From positions 1 through 64,000 of the forward strand of contig JAKVCP010000010.1 of the NCBI GenBank assembly GCA_022448925.1: a stretch of DNA of 64,000 nucleotides. Direction: 5' to 3'. The notes under the pieces are model-generated. The model was not told the DNA's origin. It made no database searches and saw only the letters and a program-made list of their open reading frames with translations. Source of the stretch: Paracoccaceae bacterium. GTDB taxonomy: Bacteria > Pseudomonadota > Alphaproteobacteria > Rhodobacterales > Rhodobacteraceae. A program made the position numbers and the translations under genes. Of this stretch, positions 1 to 7,916 are shown piece by piece. Each line of letters starts with the position of its first letter. Positions within the stretch are counted from its first letter, which is position 1.

Positions 1-1044
1 GTAGAGCTTGTCCTGGAGGATCTTAAGCCGTCGGATATCCTGACGCGTGAAGCGTTTGAAAACGCGATTGTAACCAATACCGCGATTGGTGGATCAACCA
101 ATGCACCGCCGCATCTTCAGGCGATTGCGCGGCATGTCGGGGTCGATCTTCATGTGACGGATTGGCAGACCCACGGTTATGACGCGCCTTTGCTGGTCAA
201 CATGCAGCCCGCGGGCGAGTATCTGGGCGAAAGCTTTTTCCGGGCTGGCGGTGTGCCTGCGGTGATGGGAGAGCTGATCAAGGCCGGACGCCTGCATGAC
301 GGCGCACGCACCGTATCAGGCAAGACCTTGGGCGAGACGCTCGCAGGGGTCGAAAGTCAGGATCACGATGTGATCCGGACCTACCAGGATCCGTTGCGCG
401 ATCAGGCCGGCTTTATCGTGCTTTCGGGCAATCTTTTTGACTCTGCGCTGATGAAAACCAGCGTAATCTCGGCTGATTTCCGGACGCGCTTCTTGTCTCG
501 TCCCGGTGCCGAGGGAGTATTTGAAGCCCGTGCCGTGGTTTTTGAAGGCCCCGAAGATTATCACGCCCGGATCAACGATCCCACACTTGGGATCGATGAA
601 AACACGATGCTTTTCATCCGCGGTGTTGGATGTGTTGGCTATCCCGGCTCTGCCGAGGTGGTGAACATGCAGCCGCCGGATGCCGTGATCAAGGCGGGGA
701 TCAATCACTTGCCGACGGTTGGTGATGGGCGTCAATCAGGGACGTCGGAAAGCCCCTCGATCCTGAATGCATCCCCGGAGTCTGTTGTGGGAGGAGGTTT
801 GGCCTTGTTGCAAACCGGCGATCGGGTGCGTCTGGACCTGAACGAAGCGCGTTTGGATGCCGTGGTCGCAGAGGAAGATTGGGCCGCGCGCCGCGCGGAA
901 TGGACCGCGCCTGATCTTGACAATCAGACACCCTGGCAGGAAATCTATCGCACCCATGTCGGCCAACTGGCCGACGGTGGCTGCCTTGAGCTGGCAACAG
1001 CCTACAGGAAAACCAGGGAAAAACTGCCGCGCGACAGCCATTGA
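1..1044 (+). CDS. IlvD/Edd-family sugar-acid dehydratase, C-terminal part
   Basis: The frame is open from base 1, so the N-terminus lies before the window; 347 residues are visible of a family usually near 570-600. Seen: GGSTNAPPHL, a stretch around LLVNMQPAGEYLGE, and GRQSGTSESPS, whose serine corresponds to the catalytic serine of IlvD/Edd dehydratases. The WQTHGYDAPLLVN-type middle resembles pentonate (L-arabonate or D-xylonate) dehydratases more than phosphogluconate or branched-chain dihydroxyacid dehydratase; that is inference. The family uses an Fe-S cluster to remove water from a polyhydroxy acid, giving a 2-keto-3-deoxy acid in the cytoplasm. The cluster cysteines would lie in the missing part. 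It converges on the SDR gene with 19 bases between the stops. Confidence 0.88.
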   Translation, partial: VELVLEDLKPSDILTREAFENAIVTNTAIGGSTNAPPHLQAIARHVGVDLHVTDWQTHGYDAPLLVNMQPAGEYLGESFFRAGGVPAVMGELIKAGRLHDGARTVSGKTLGETLAGVESQDHDVIRTYQDPLRDQAGFIVLSGNLFDSALMKTSVISADFRTRFLSRPGAEGVFEARAVVFEGPEDYHARINDPTLGIDENTMLFIRGVGCVGYPGSAEVVNMQPPDAVIKAGINHLPTVGDGRQSGTSESPSILNASPESVVGGGLALLQTGDRVRLDLNEARLDAVVAEEDWAARRAEWTAPDLDNQTPWQEIYRTHVGQLADGGCLELATAYRKTREKLPRDSH

Positions 1045-1063
1045 CCGGCACCAGGGGCGGCGG

Positions 1064-1789
1064 TCAGACCGTCGCCCATCCGCCATCGATGATGTGGGCC
1101 TGGCCCGTCACAAACGCTGCCTCGTCCGAGGCCAGATAGACGGCCAAATGCGCAATCTCATCAGGGTGTGCAATGCGCCCCATGGGTTGGCGTTGGGCAA
1201 AGGCTTGCAGGGCGCTCTCGTAATCGCCGGTTGCTCGCAGGCGGTCATGCAGGGACGGGCTATCGACGGTACCGGGGCAAATCGCGTTGCAGCGTATGCC
1301 CTTGGTCACAAAGTCCGCAGCCACTGATTTGGTCATCCCGATGACAGCGGCCTTGCTGGCGCCATAGATAAAGCGGTTTGGCGCTGCGATGATCGACGAG
1401 GCAACGCTGGCGATGTTTATGATCGACCCGCCGCCGTGGTCCAGCATGATCGGAAGCGCGGCCTGCATCGTGTGAAACTGGGCGCGTACGTTAAGCGTGA
1501 AGGCAAAATCAAAATCTGCATCGGTGGCATCAAGGATGGTGCCGGCGTGCACAAACCCGGCGCAGTTGACCAGAATATCAGGGCGTGTCTGAGCGATTGC
1601 CGTCTGGACCGAGGCCTTGTCAGTTGCATCAAGGGAAAATGTTGTCGCGCCCTCCAGTCCCGCAAGCAGAGCGCCGTCCAGGTCGGTGGCCGTGACCGCG
1701 GCGCCTTCGGCAACAAACCGCTGCGCAATGGCGCGTCCAATGCCCTGGCCCGAGGCCGTGATAAATGCCGTTTTTCCCTTTAAGCGCAT
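1064..1789 (-). CDS. SDR-family oxidoreductase (BDH2/DHRS6-like)
   Basis: A complete classical short-chain dehydrogenase of 241 residues. Seen: nucleotide-binding TASGQGIG at 11-18, NCAG at 75-78, and the catalytic set S128, Y142 and K146 in YGASK, followed by the PG motif in CPGTVDSPSL. The pattern SVASS...NRFIYGASKAAVIG and the GGW end resemble DHRS6/BDH2-type enzymes and the 2-keto-3-deoxy-L-fuconate dehydrogenases. The substrate is probably a hydroxy acid or sugar acid oxidised with NAD+, but this is inferred. It is the last gene of the leftward run regulator-beta-glucosidase-glucokinase-SDR, starting 18 bases after the glucokinase stop, so co-expression with sugar uptake is likely. The neighbouring sugar-acid dehydratase fits the same theme. 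Confidence 0.88.
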   Translation of the reverse strand: MRLKGKTAFITASGQGIGRAIAQRFVAEGAAVTATDLDGALLAGLEGATTFSLDATDKASVQTAIAQTRPDILVNCAGFVHAGTILDATDADFDFAFTLNVRAQFHTMQAALPIMLDHGGGSIINIASVASSIIAAPNRFIYGASKAAVIGMTKSVAADFVTKGIRCNAICPGTVDSPSLHDRLRATGDYESALQAFAQRQPMGRIAHPDEIAHLAVYLASDEAAFVTGQAHIIDGGWATV

Positions 1790-1807
1790 GCGTTTGCCTT
1801 GTTTTCC

Positions 1808-2791
1808 TTATGAACGCTCCAAGCTTAGCCGCTCAAACAGATGGACAGCCGACCCCGTCAGTGCAGCGTAATCGTCTGTTATGATTTGTACCGGGAATTG
1901 CCGCATGAATTCCGAAAAGCGCCCCTTGTCCAAAAAGGCGTTTTCAAAGCCGAAACGTCCGAAATGTGGATGAAAGGCGCGCGCAACGCCACCGCAAAAG
2001 TAGATCCCGCCGAATGGCAGTTGCACCAAGGCCAAGTTCGCCGCTGTCCGACCCAAGAGCCGCACGAACATTGCAGCAGCATGGGTCGCACAAGGATCTG
2101 ATCCAACAGCCGCCATGATCGCATGGGCATCTGCCAGCGCAGTGCCGGTGGCGCCGAGTTCATGGCGCGCCCAGGCATACAGCTTGACGATTCCGCGTCC
2201 CGAAAGAGCCTCTTCAAGCGCCTCTTCACCCTCGGTGCCCTGCAGGAAGGTCAACAGGCGCAGCTCTTCCTCGGATGTGACGGGCAAAGTGATGTGTCCG
2301 GATTCTGAGGGCGGCACCATTGTGCCTGCCCGGCTGGGATAAACCAGCGCCGTATTGAACCCGGTACCGACGCCAATCACCAGTCGTGTGGCGTTTGGGC
2401 CGCTGGGCTGGCCGGTGCGGACGGTGTCGAGATGTTTGGCGGCGAGCTCCCCCAGAGAGAAGCCCTGCGCCTGCAAATCGTTCAGAACCGCCACCTCGCC
2501 TGCGCCCGAGGCGCTGGCGACCACGTCCCGGTCGACGGTCCAGTTCAGGTTTGTCAAAGTGCCCACACCATCCCGTACCGGGCCTGCCATCGCGACACAG
2601 GCGGCATCAGGCGTGCCGGCGCCGGCGTCGGTGAGAAACTGGGCCAAGACCGAGGCAAGATCTGTATGCTCGCTGTTGCGAAAGCGGCGTATGCTGTCGG
2701 TCAGGACCTTGGTGCCCCGTGTCAGTGCCACGCGGGTGTTGGTGCCCCCGATATCTGCAACGACGGCGGTCATCTGAGTTGCGTCTGACAT
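1808..2791 (-). CDS. glk: Glucokinase
   Basis: 327 residues, the usual length for the bacterial Glk family (not ROK). The phosphate-binding motif VVADIGGTNTR lies at 10-20, and there is a second glycine-rich segment around IGVGTGFNTAL and a C-terminal GGIYFCGGVAR. It phosphorylates glucose with ATP to glucose 6-phosphate in the cytoplasm. The gene lies 6 bases downstream of the beta-glucosidase, so the glucose released by the cytoplasmic glucosidases of this locus would be trapped directly. An internal ATG at residue 7 is an alternative start, but the first ATG keeps the tight operon spacing. Regulation is probably shared with the LacI-type gene at the head of the run. Confidence 0.93.
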   Translation of the reverse strand: MSDATQMTAVVADIGGTNTRVALTRGTKVLTDSIRRFRNSEHTDLASVLAQFLTDAGAGTPDAACVAMAGPVRDGVGTLTNLNWTVDRDVVASASGAGEVAVLNDLQAQGFSLGELAAKHLDTVRTGQPSGPNATRLVIGVGTGFNTALVYPSRAGTMVPPSESGHITLPVTSEEELRLLTFLQGTEGEEALEEALSGRGIVKLYAWARHELGATGTALADAHAIMAAVGSDPCATHAAAMFVRLLGRTAANLALVQLPFGGIYFCGGVARAFHPHFGRFGFENAFLDKGRFSEFMRQFPVQIITDDYAALTGSAVHLFERLSLERS

Positions 2792-2797
2792 GGCGTT

Positions 2798-4120
2798 CTA
2801 GTCCTTGAGAGCGGATGTTAGCGCCTGATACGACGATTTCGGGGTGCGTTCCAGTGTCTCAAAGTCAACATGAATCAATCCGAACCGTTTCTCGTATCCT
2901 AGTGCCCATTCATAGTTGTCCAGCAGGGACCAGACAAAGTAACCCTGCAGGGGAACGCCATCGGAAATGGCACGCCTTGCCTGCTCGAAGTGCTGGTTCA
3001 GATAGTCGATTCGCTCTGGATCATGCACCGCGCCATTTTTCAAGATATCTGCGTTGCTCATGCCGTTTTCGGTGATCAGGATGGGCAGATCTCCGGTGTA
3101 CTCTCGTGCCGTCCGCACCAGGAAGTCATAAAGCCCCTGTGGATAGATTTCCCAATCCATAAAGGTTTTGGGCAGAGGGCCCGGCACCTCGTGATGGTGC
3201 GGCCATGGTCCGTCGTTCGGCGCAATGATCTTGCGGGTGTAGTAATTCAGACCAACCCAGTCGAGAGGCTCCTGAATGGTGGAAAAATCGTCTTGCCAGT
3301 TTTTGGGCAAGTGGGGTTCGAATGCCTCGAGCACCAGTTTGGGATAGCGGCCCTTGAAAACGCCTTCGAGGAAAAAACGGTTGTAGTATGCGTCATAAAC
3401 CTCGGCTGCGGCATGTGCCCGGGGAGTTTCATCGACCGGTGTGGCCCACTCCATGTTGAAGACGCACCCCAGGTTTGACATCCCAAGTCCGCGCATCACC
3501 TGTGTTGCGCGGCCATGGCTGAGCATCACGTGGTGCATGGCCCGGGCCGTGGCGCGGATGTCGCGCAGGCCGGGGGCATGGGCGCCCAGGAAATGGCTTA
3601 ACCAGCCAACGCACCAGGGCTCATTGATGGGGGCTGCGCTGTACATCCGATCACCAATTCGCCCCATGATGACCTCAGTGAAATCGGCAAACCAGTTGGC
3701 AATGTCGGGGTTGCGCCAGCCACCCAGGTCGGCCAAAGCCTGCGGCAGTTCCCAGTGATACAGGGTGACACAGGGTTTGAGGCCGCGTGCGAGCATCGCG
3801 TCGGTCAACCTGTCGTAAAAGTCCAACCCCTGAGCGTTTGGCGCGCCGCGCCCCTCGGGCAGAACCCGCGCCCAGCTTGTCGAAAAACGATAGCAATCAA
3901 ACCCGGCGGCGGCGATCAGATCCAAGTCTTCCTCGTAGCGATGGTAGTGATCACAGGCGAGGGCGCCATCCTCGGCGCGCACGACATTGCCCGGTGTTGC
4001 GGCAAAGCTGTCCCAATGGGTTGGTCCGGCGCCACCGAACTTGTGGCCTTCGATCTGATAGCTCGAGGTGGCGGTGCCGAACAGGAACCCGTCCGGAAAG
4101 TCAGAGCGTGTGAAGTTCAT
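2798..4120 (-). CDS. GH1 beta-glucosidase
   Basis: 440 residues, normal for glycoside hydrolase family 1. Seen: the N-terminal FLFGTATSSYQIEG signature at 12-25, the acid/base glutamate E167 in INEPW, the nucleophile E351 in LITENG, and the C-terminal sugar-binding segment WSLLDNYEWALGY. No signal peptide, so it acts on imported beta-glucosides such as cellobiose in the cytoplasm. It starts 10 bases after the LacI-type regulator and stops 6 bases before glucokinase. A GH1 beta-glucosidase beside an alpha-glucoside transporter is seen in related agl loci; it may mean that the transporter also takes beta-linked sugars, which the sequence cannot decide. Confidence 0.93.
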   Translation of the reverse strand: MNFTRSDFPDGFLFGTATSSYQIEGHKFGGAGPTHWDSFAATPGNVVRAEDGALACDHYHRYEEDLDLIAAAGFDCYRFSTSWARVLPEGRGAPNAQGLDFYDRLTDAMLARGLKPCVTLYHWELPQALADLGGWRNPDIANWFADFTEVIMGRIGDRMYSAAPINEPWCVGWLSHFLGAHAPGLRDIRATARAMHHVMLSHGRATQVMRGLGMSNLGCVFNMEWATPVDETPRAHAAAEVYDAYYNRFFLEGVFKGRYPKLVLEAFEPHLPKNWQDDFSTIQEPLDWVGLNYYTRKIIAPNDGPWPHHHEVPGPLPKTFMDWEIYPQGLYDFLVRTAREYTGDLPILITENGMSNADILKNGAVHDPERIDYLNQHFEQARRAISDGVPLQGYFVWSLLDNYEWALGYEKRFGLIHVDFETLERTPKSSYQALTSALKD

Positions 4121-4130
4121 GGATAGGCCT

Positions 4131-5159
4131 TCAGGAGGTTGGGGCAGGTCCGCTGGAGCTGCCGATCACAAGGTCGGTTTCCAGCAACAGATTGGGAGCA
4201 GGCGACAACGGAGAGGCGATCATATCAAGCAACATTTGCCCTGATAACACACCGGCTTCGCGGACCGATGATCGGGTGGCGGTGAAAATCGGATCTTTTG
4301 CACCGTTTCGCAGATATGACAAGTCATCATCGTAAGTCACCAAGGAGACATCGCGCCCCATTTGCAAGCCGTGCGCCTGCAAAGCACGGCGAACGCCGAT
4401 CGCAACAATCATTGATGACACCACATAGCCGGTTGGCGATACGTCGCCATGGATCAAGGCCTGGGCGGTTTCATAGCCGAATTGTTCAGTCATTTCGCCC
4501 GAAAACATCATGCGCGGATCGGGTTCAATTCCGTCACGACCCAGTGCTGCGATATAGCCATTGCGGCGTCTGAACGCGAAATCCATGCTTTCCGGACCGT
4601 TCAGCAGGGCAATGCGGGAATGACCCAACTCCACCAAATGGCTTGTGGCAGCATCGAATGCGCGCTGATTGTTCACGTCAACCCAGGCATACGGCGTCGT
4701 CGCCAGTGAGGCGCGCCCGTGCACCACGAAGGGGAGACCAAGCTCTTGCAGCAAAGGGATGCGGGGATCGTCCATTTTGGGACCATGCACAATCATCCCG
4801 TCCACACTGCGTTTGCGCGCAATCTCACGGTAGACCTTTTCTTCGTCCAGATCCGAGACAACCGACATCACCAGGTCAAAGCCGGCTTTGGAATAGGTCT
4901 CACCGGCGCCGGCAATGAAGTCCCCGAAGACCGGGTTGACCATTTCATGCTTGATAGAGATCGGAATGACATGGCCGATCGCCATTGCGCGACCCGTTGC
5001 CAATCCCTTGGCGCGTGGGTTCGGCGCGTAGTTCAGCTCTGCCGCGGCCTTTTGGACCCGCCTCCGAGTTTCCTCTTTCACTTCGGGATAGCCGTTCAGC
5101 GCGCGGCTTACTGTGGTTTGCGACAGTTGCAGGTGTTCAGAGAGCTGTTTCAGGTTCAT
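4131..5159 (-). CDS. aglR: LacI-family transcriptional regulator (AglR-like)
   Basis: 342 residues with an N-terminal LacI helix-turn-helix (LKQLSEHLQLSQTTVSRALNG begins at residue 3, so written here as its key parts: LSQTTVSRALN), the hinge around NPRAKGLATG, and a periplasmic-binding-protein-like sensor domain. It lies divergently from aglE, exactly where AglR of alphaproteobacterial alpha-glucoside loci is found. One palindrome lies 12-27 bases upstream of its own start and another over the expected start of aglE transcription, so it probably represses both directions until an alpha-glucoside or derived sugar binds. The beta-glucosidase, glucokinase and SDR follow on the same strand and are likely one operon with it. 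The assignment as AglR rests on position and family, not on a direct test. Confidence 0.85.
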   Translation of the reverse strand: MNLKQLSEHLQLSQTTVSRALNGYPEVKEETRRRVQKAAAELNYAPNPRAKGLATGRAMAIGHVIPISIKHEMVNPVFGDFIAGAGETYSKAGFDLVMSVVSDLDEEKVYREIARKRSVDGMIVHGPKMDDPRIPLLQELGLPFVVHGRASLATTPYAWVDVNNQRAFDAATSHLVELGHSRIALLNGPESMDFAFRRRNGYIAALGRDGIEPDPRMMFSGEMTEQFGYETAQALIHGDVSPTGYVVSSMIVAIGVRRALQAHGLQMGRDVSLVTYDDDLSYLRNGAKDPIFTATRSSVREAGVLSGQMLLDMIASPLSPAPNLLLETDLVIGSSSGPAPTS

Positions 5160-5170
5160 CGATCTTGGCG

Positions 5171-5186
5171 TTCAAAGCGCTTTCAA
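5171..5186. promoter_or_regulatory. LacI-type operator upstream of aglR
   Basis: TTCAAAGCGCTTTCAA: a perfect 10-base palindrome AAAGCGCTTT (5174-5183) with matching outer TT/AA. This is the typical LacI/GalR-family operator with a central CG. It lies 12 bases upstream of the aglR start codon, where a bound repressor would block aglR transcription or initiation, so autoregulation is likely. Confidence 0.75.
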
Positions 5187-5291
5187 TGAATCATACACAC
5201 AAAGTGGCGATTATGGGAAGAGTTTTTCTTCGATTGTCGAATTAATTGCGAAAATTCAGCAAAATCGGCCTTTTCACGCAAATATTCGCCG

Positions 5292-5320
5292 TTGACACTT
5301 TTTGTTTTCTGCATCACGTT
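5292..5320 (+). promoter_or_regulatory. Possible sigma-70 promoter of aglE
   Basis: A perfect TTGACA at 5292-5297 is the only consensus -35 element in the divergent region. The -10 at 17 bases distance (CACGTT) is poor, as expected for a promoter that needs help or for GC-rich hosts. The predicted start point near 5327 falls at the edge of the second operator, consistent with steric repression. Confidence 0.4.
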
Positions 5321-5327
5321 GCCGCCA

Positions 5328-5343
5328 TCCAAAGCGCTTTGAA
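5328..5343. promoter_or_regulatory. LacI-type operator upstream of aglE
   Basis: TCCAAAGCGCTTTGAA, containing the perfect 12-base palindrome CAAAGCGCTTTG (5330-5341). It shares the 10-base core AAAGCGCTTT with the operator near aglR, centre to centre 157 bases away, about fifteen helical turns. This spacing would allow one tetramer or two dimers to control both directions; looping is only a possibility. Confidence 0.75.
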
Positions 5344-5412
5344 AGCAATTTTGGGAACCGACATCAATCGAGTTCGGCACGCAAAGCGCGTGTGATCTGG
5401 GAGGATAAAGAA

Positions 5413-6771
5413 ATGAAAACAAGATTTTACACAGGTGTCGCTGTTGCGGCGTTGGTCGCCGGCGCGGCAAGCGCGGGCGGCCATTTGCCCTTTGCACCAG
5501 GTGATGGCCCGTTCAGCTGGGACAGCTACACCGCCTGGGCCGAAACTGCACCCGATCTAACTGGCAAGACCATTACGATCGCGGGTCCTTGGTTGAACCC
5601 CGAAGACGGGTTTTTCAACAACGCGCTGGCCTACTTCGAAGAGGCCACGGGCGCCGATGTGATCTACACCGGCTCTGACAGTTTCGAGCAGCAGATCGTG
5701 ATCGATGCAGAGGCCGGTTCCGCGCCCAACATTGCGGTTTTTCCGCAGCCGGGACTTGCGGCCGTCATGGCGTCCAAAGGCCAACTTTATCCGCTGGGCG
5801 CGGGCATGGCCGAATGGGTGAACAGCAACTATGCGGCCGGCCAGTCATGGGTTGATCTTGGCACCTATGCGGATGCAGATGGCAACGACCAGATGTATGG
5901 CTTTTTCTACAATGTGAACGTCAAGTCGCTTGTCTGGTATTCGCCCGAGAACTTTGAAGATGCAGGATATGAGGTGCCCGGCTCGATGGAAGAGCTGAAG
6001 GCGCTGACCGAGCAGATCGTCGCTGACGGTGAGGTGCCTTGGTGCATCGGTCTGGGCTCTGGTGCGGCAACAGGCTGGCCGGCGACTGACTGGGTCGAAG
6101 ACATGATGCTGCGCACTGTCTCACCCGAGGTGTACGACCAGTGGACCACAAATGAAATCCCATTCACAGATGCCCGTGTCATCGCGGCAATCGAGGAGTT
6201 CGGCTGGTTCGCCCGGGACGACGCAAAAGTTGCGGGTGGCGCCGGTGCTGTGGCATCGACCGATTTTCGGGACAGCCCCAAGGGCCTCTTTTCCTCGCCT
6301 CCGCAGTGCTACATGCACCGCCAGGCCTCGTTCGTGCCGGCCTTCTTCCCCGAAGATGTTGAGTTCGGTGTAGACACCGATTTCTTCTACATGCCGTCCT
6401 ACGCGGACAAGGATCTGGGCAACCCGGTCCTTGGCGGTGGCACGCTGATGGCCGTGACAGCGCCGGGTGAGGGTGTGGACGCGCTGATGGCGTATTTCCA
6501 GTTGCCACTGAGTCACGAAGTGATGATGGCGCAGACCGGGTTCCTGACGCCGCACAATGGTGTCAATCTGGCCGCATACAAGGATGACACTCTGCGCGGC
6601 CTCGGAGAGATCCTGCTGGGTGCGACCACGTTCCGGTTTGACGGCTCGGACCTGATGCCTGGTGGCGTTGGCGCCGGAAGCTTCTGGACCGGGATGGTCG
6701 ATTATGCCGGTGGCAAGGATGCCGAAACCGTGGCTGCAGAAATCCAGGACAGCTGGGATGCGCTCAAGTAA
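5413..6771 (+). CDS. aglE: Alpha-glucoside ABC transporter, substrate-binding protein
   Basis: 452 residues from the ATG preceded by GGGAGGATAAAG; a longer reading from 5302 has no ribosome site and would run through the operator. The first 21 residues (MKTRFYTGVAVAALVAGAASA) form a clear signal peptide, so the mature protein is periplasmic. The rest is an extracellular solute-binding protein of family 1 and matches AglE-type proteins in length and context. It captures alpha-glucosides such as trehalose, sucrose or maltose and delivers them to AglF-AglG. It heads the operon aglE-F-G-A-K. A hairpin lies shortly after its stop, which commonly keeps binding-protein mRNA more abundant than that of the permeases. 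Confidence 0.92.
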   Translation: MKTRFYTGVAVAALVAGAASAGGHLPFAPGDGPFSWDSYTAWAETAPDLTGKTITIAGPWLNPEDGFFNNALAYFEEATGADVIYTGSDSFEQQIVIDAEAGSAPNIAVFPQPGLAAVMASKGQLYPLGAGMAEWVNSNYAAGQSWVDLGTYADADGNDQMYGFFYNVNVKSLVWYSPENFEDAGYEVPGSMEELKALTEQIVADGEVPWCIGLGSGAATGWPATDWVEDMMLRTVSPEVYDQWTTNEIPFTDARVIAAIEEFGWFARDDAKVAGGAGAVASTDFRDSPKGLFSSPPQCYMHRQASFVPAFFPEDVEFGVDTDFFYMPSYADKDLGNPVLGGGTLMAVTAPGEGVDALMAYFQLPLSHEVMMAQTGFLTPHNGVNLAAYKDDTLRGLGEILLGATTFRFDGSDLMPGGVGAGSFWTGMVDYAGGKDAETVAAEIQDSWDALK

Positions 6772-6790
6772 GCATTAGAATGATCTGGCG

Positions 6791-6811
6791 CAGGGCGGTG
6801 TTTCCGCCCTG
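6791..6811 (+). promoter_or_regulatory. Intercistronic stem-loop after aglE
   Basis: CAGGGCGG, a five-base loop TGTTT, then CCGCCCTG: an 8-bp perfect GC-rich stem starting 20 bases after the aglE stop. There is no T-run, so it is not a complete intrinsic terminator. In ABC transporter operons such stems usually protect the upstream mRNA or attenuate read-through; that role is inferred here. Confidence 0.65.
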
Positions 6812-6903
6812 TCGCCGCCGCGATGGCGCCCCTCTGAGGCTGGTGCCAAACCTATCAGAGAGATACGCAGGTCAACTGCCAATCTTCCAACAGGAGAGAC
6901 CCC

Positions 6904-7905
6904 ATGCATCCGGCGTTTCTGGGCATCGCGACTATCTTTTTTGGCGTGGTCGCCTGCCTTGGCTACTTTTGGGGTGCGAATTGGGTGTTGGACAAGGTGA
7001 TCTTTCCGCCCCGTGGTCCGAATGCAGGGCGAAACATCAACCGTGCCAACCTGATCCGGCCTTGGGTGTTTCTGTTTCCGGCTCTTTTTGCCCTGACGCT
7101 GTACCTTGTCTACCCCGTGATCGAGACATTCCGTCTCTCTCTCACTGACAGGGATGCCGACAACGCCTTTGTCGGGGCCGCGAATTACACCCAGATGTTA
7201 AGCGAGCCCAAATTCTGGGAGGCGATGCGCAACAACATGCTCTGGCTGATCGTGGTTCCGGCATTGTCCACCGGCTTTGGCCTGCTTGCGGCGCAGCTGA
7301 CCGACCGGCTGAGCTGGGGCAACATTGCCAAGTCGCTCATTTTCATGCCCATGGCAATCTCATTCGTGGGCGCCTCGGTGATCTGGAAGCTGGTCTATGA
7401 CGCGCGCCCCGCAGGGACCGACCAGATCGGCATTCTGAACGCGCTGTATATATGGTTCGGCGGGACCGAACCCAACACCTGGCTGACCATTCCGTTCTGG
7501 AACAATTTCTTCCTGATGATTGTTCTGGTCTGGATCCAGACGGGCTTTGCCATGGTGATCCTGTCGGCCGCTTTGCGTGGCATACCCGAAGAAACGGTCG
7601 AGGCGGCTATCGTTGACGGGGCCAACCCGTTCCAGATCTTTTTCAAGATCAAGGTGCCGCAGATCAAAGGTACGATTCTTGTGGTCTGGACCACGATCAC
7701 CATCACCGTGCTCAAGGTTTTCGACATCGTCTTTGCCATGACCAACGGCCAATGGGAAACGCAGGTTCTGGCAAACTACATGTATGACAAGATGTTTCGC
7801 GCCAATGACTGGGGCGTCGGGTCCGCGTCTGCCATGGTGATCATGCTGCTGGTGACGCCAATCCTGATCTGGAACGTGCGCAACGCGCGCCGGGAATTGC
7901 GGTGA
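6904..7905 (+). CDS. aglF: Alpha-glucoside ABC transporter, permease
   Basis: 333 residues, an inner-membrane permease of the MalF/UgpA type with an N-terminal hydrophobic segment at about 3-20, another at about 52-72, and the core transmembrane bundle after 110. The ATPase-docking EAA loop is seen as EAAIVDGANPF with E233 and G239. Start: ATG with AGGAGAG 7-13 bases upstream. It pairs with AglG in the membrane to carry the alpha-glucosides bound by AglE, driven by AglK. Its stop overlaps a GTGA that could start aglG. The leader of about 50 residues before the conserved permease region is typical of AglF proteins. Confidence 0.92.
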   Translation: MHPAFLGIATIFFGVVACLGYFWGANWVLDKVIFPPRGPNAGRNINRANLIRPWVFLFPALFALTLYLVYPVIETFRLSLTDRDADNAFVGAANYTQMLSEPKFWEAMRNNMLWLIVVPALSTGFGLLAAQLTDRLSWGNIAKSLIFMPMAISFVGASVIWKLVYDARPAGTDQIGILNALYIWFGGTEPNTWLTIPFWNNFFLMIVLVWIQTGFAMVILSAALRGIPEETVEAAIVDGANPFQIFFKIKVPQIKGTILVVWTTITITVLKVFDIVFAMTNGQWETQVLANYMYDKMFRANDWGVGSASAMVIMLLVTPILIWNVRNARRELR

Positions 7906-7916
7906 GGGAAAGGCAA

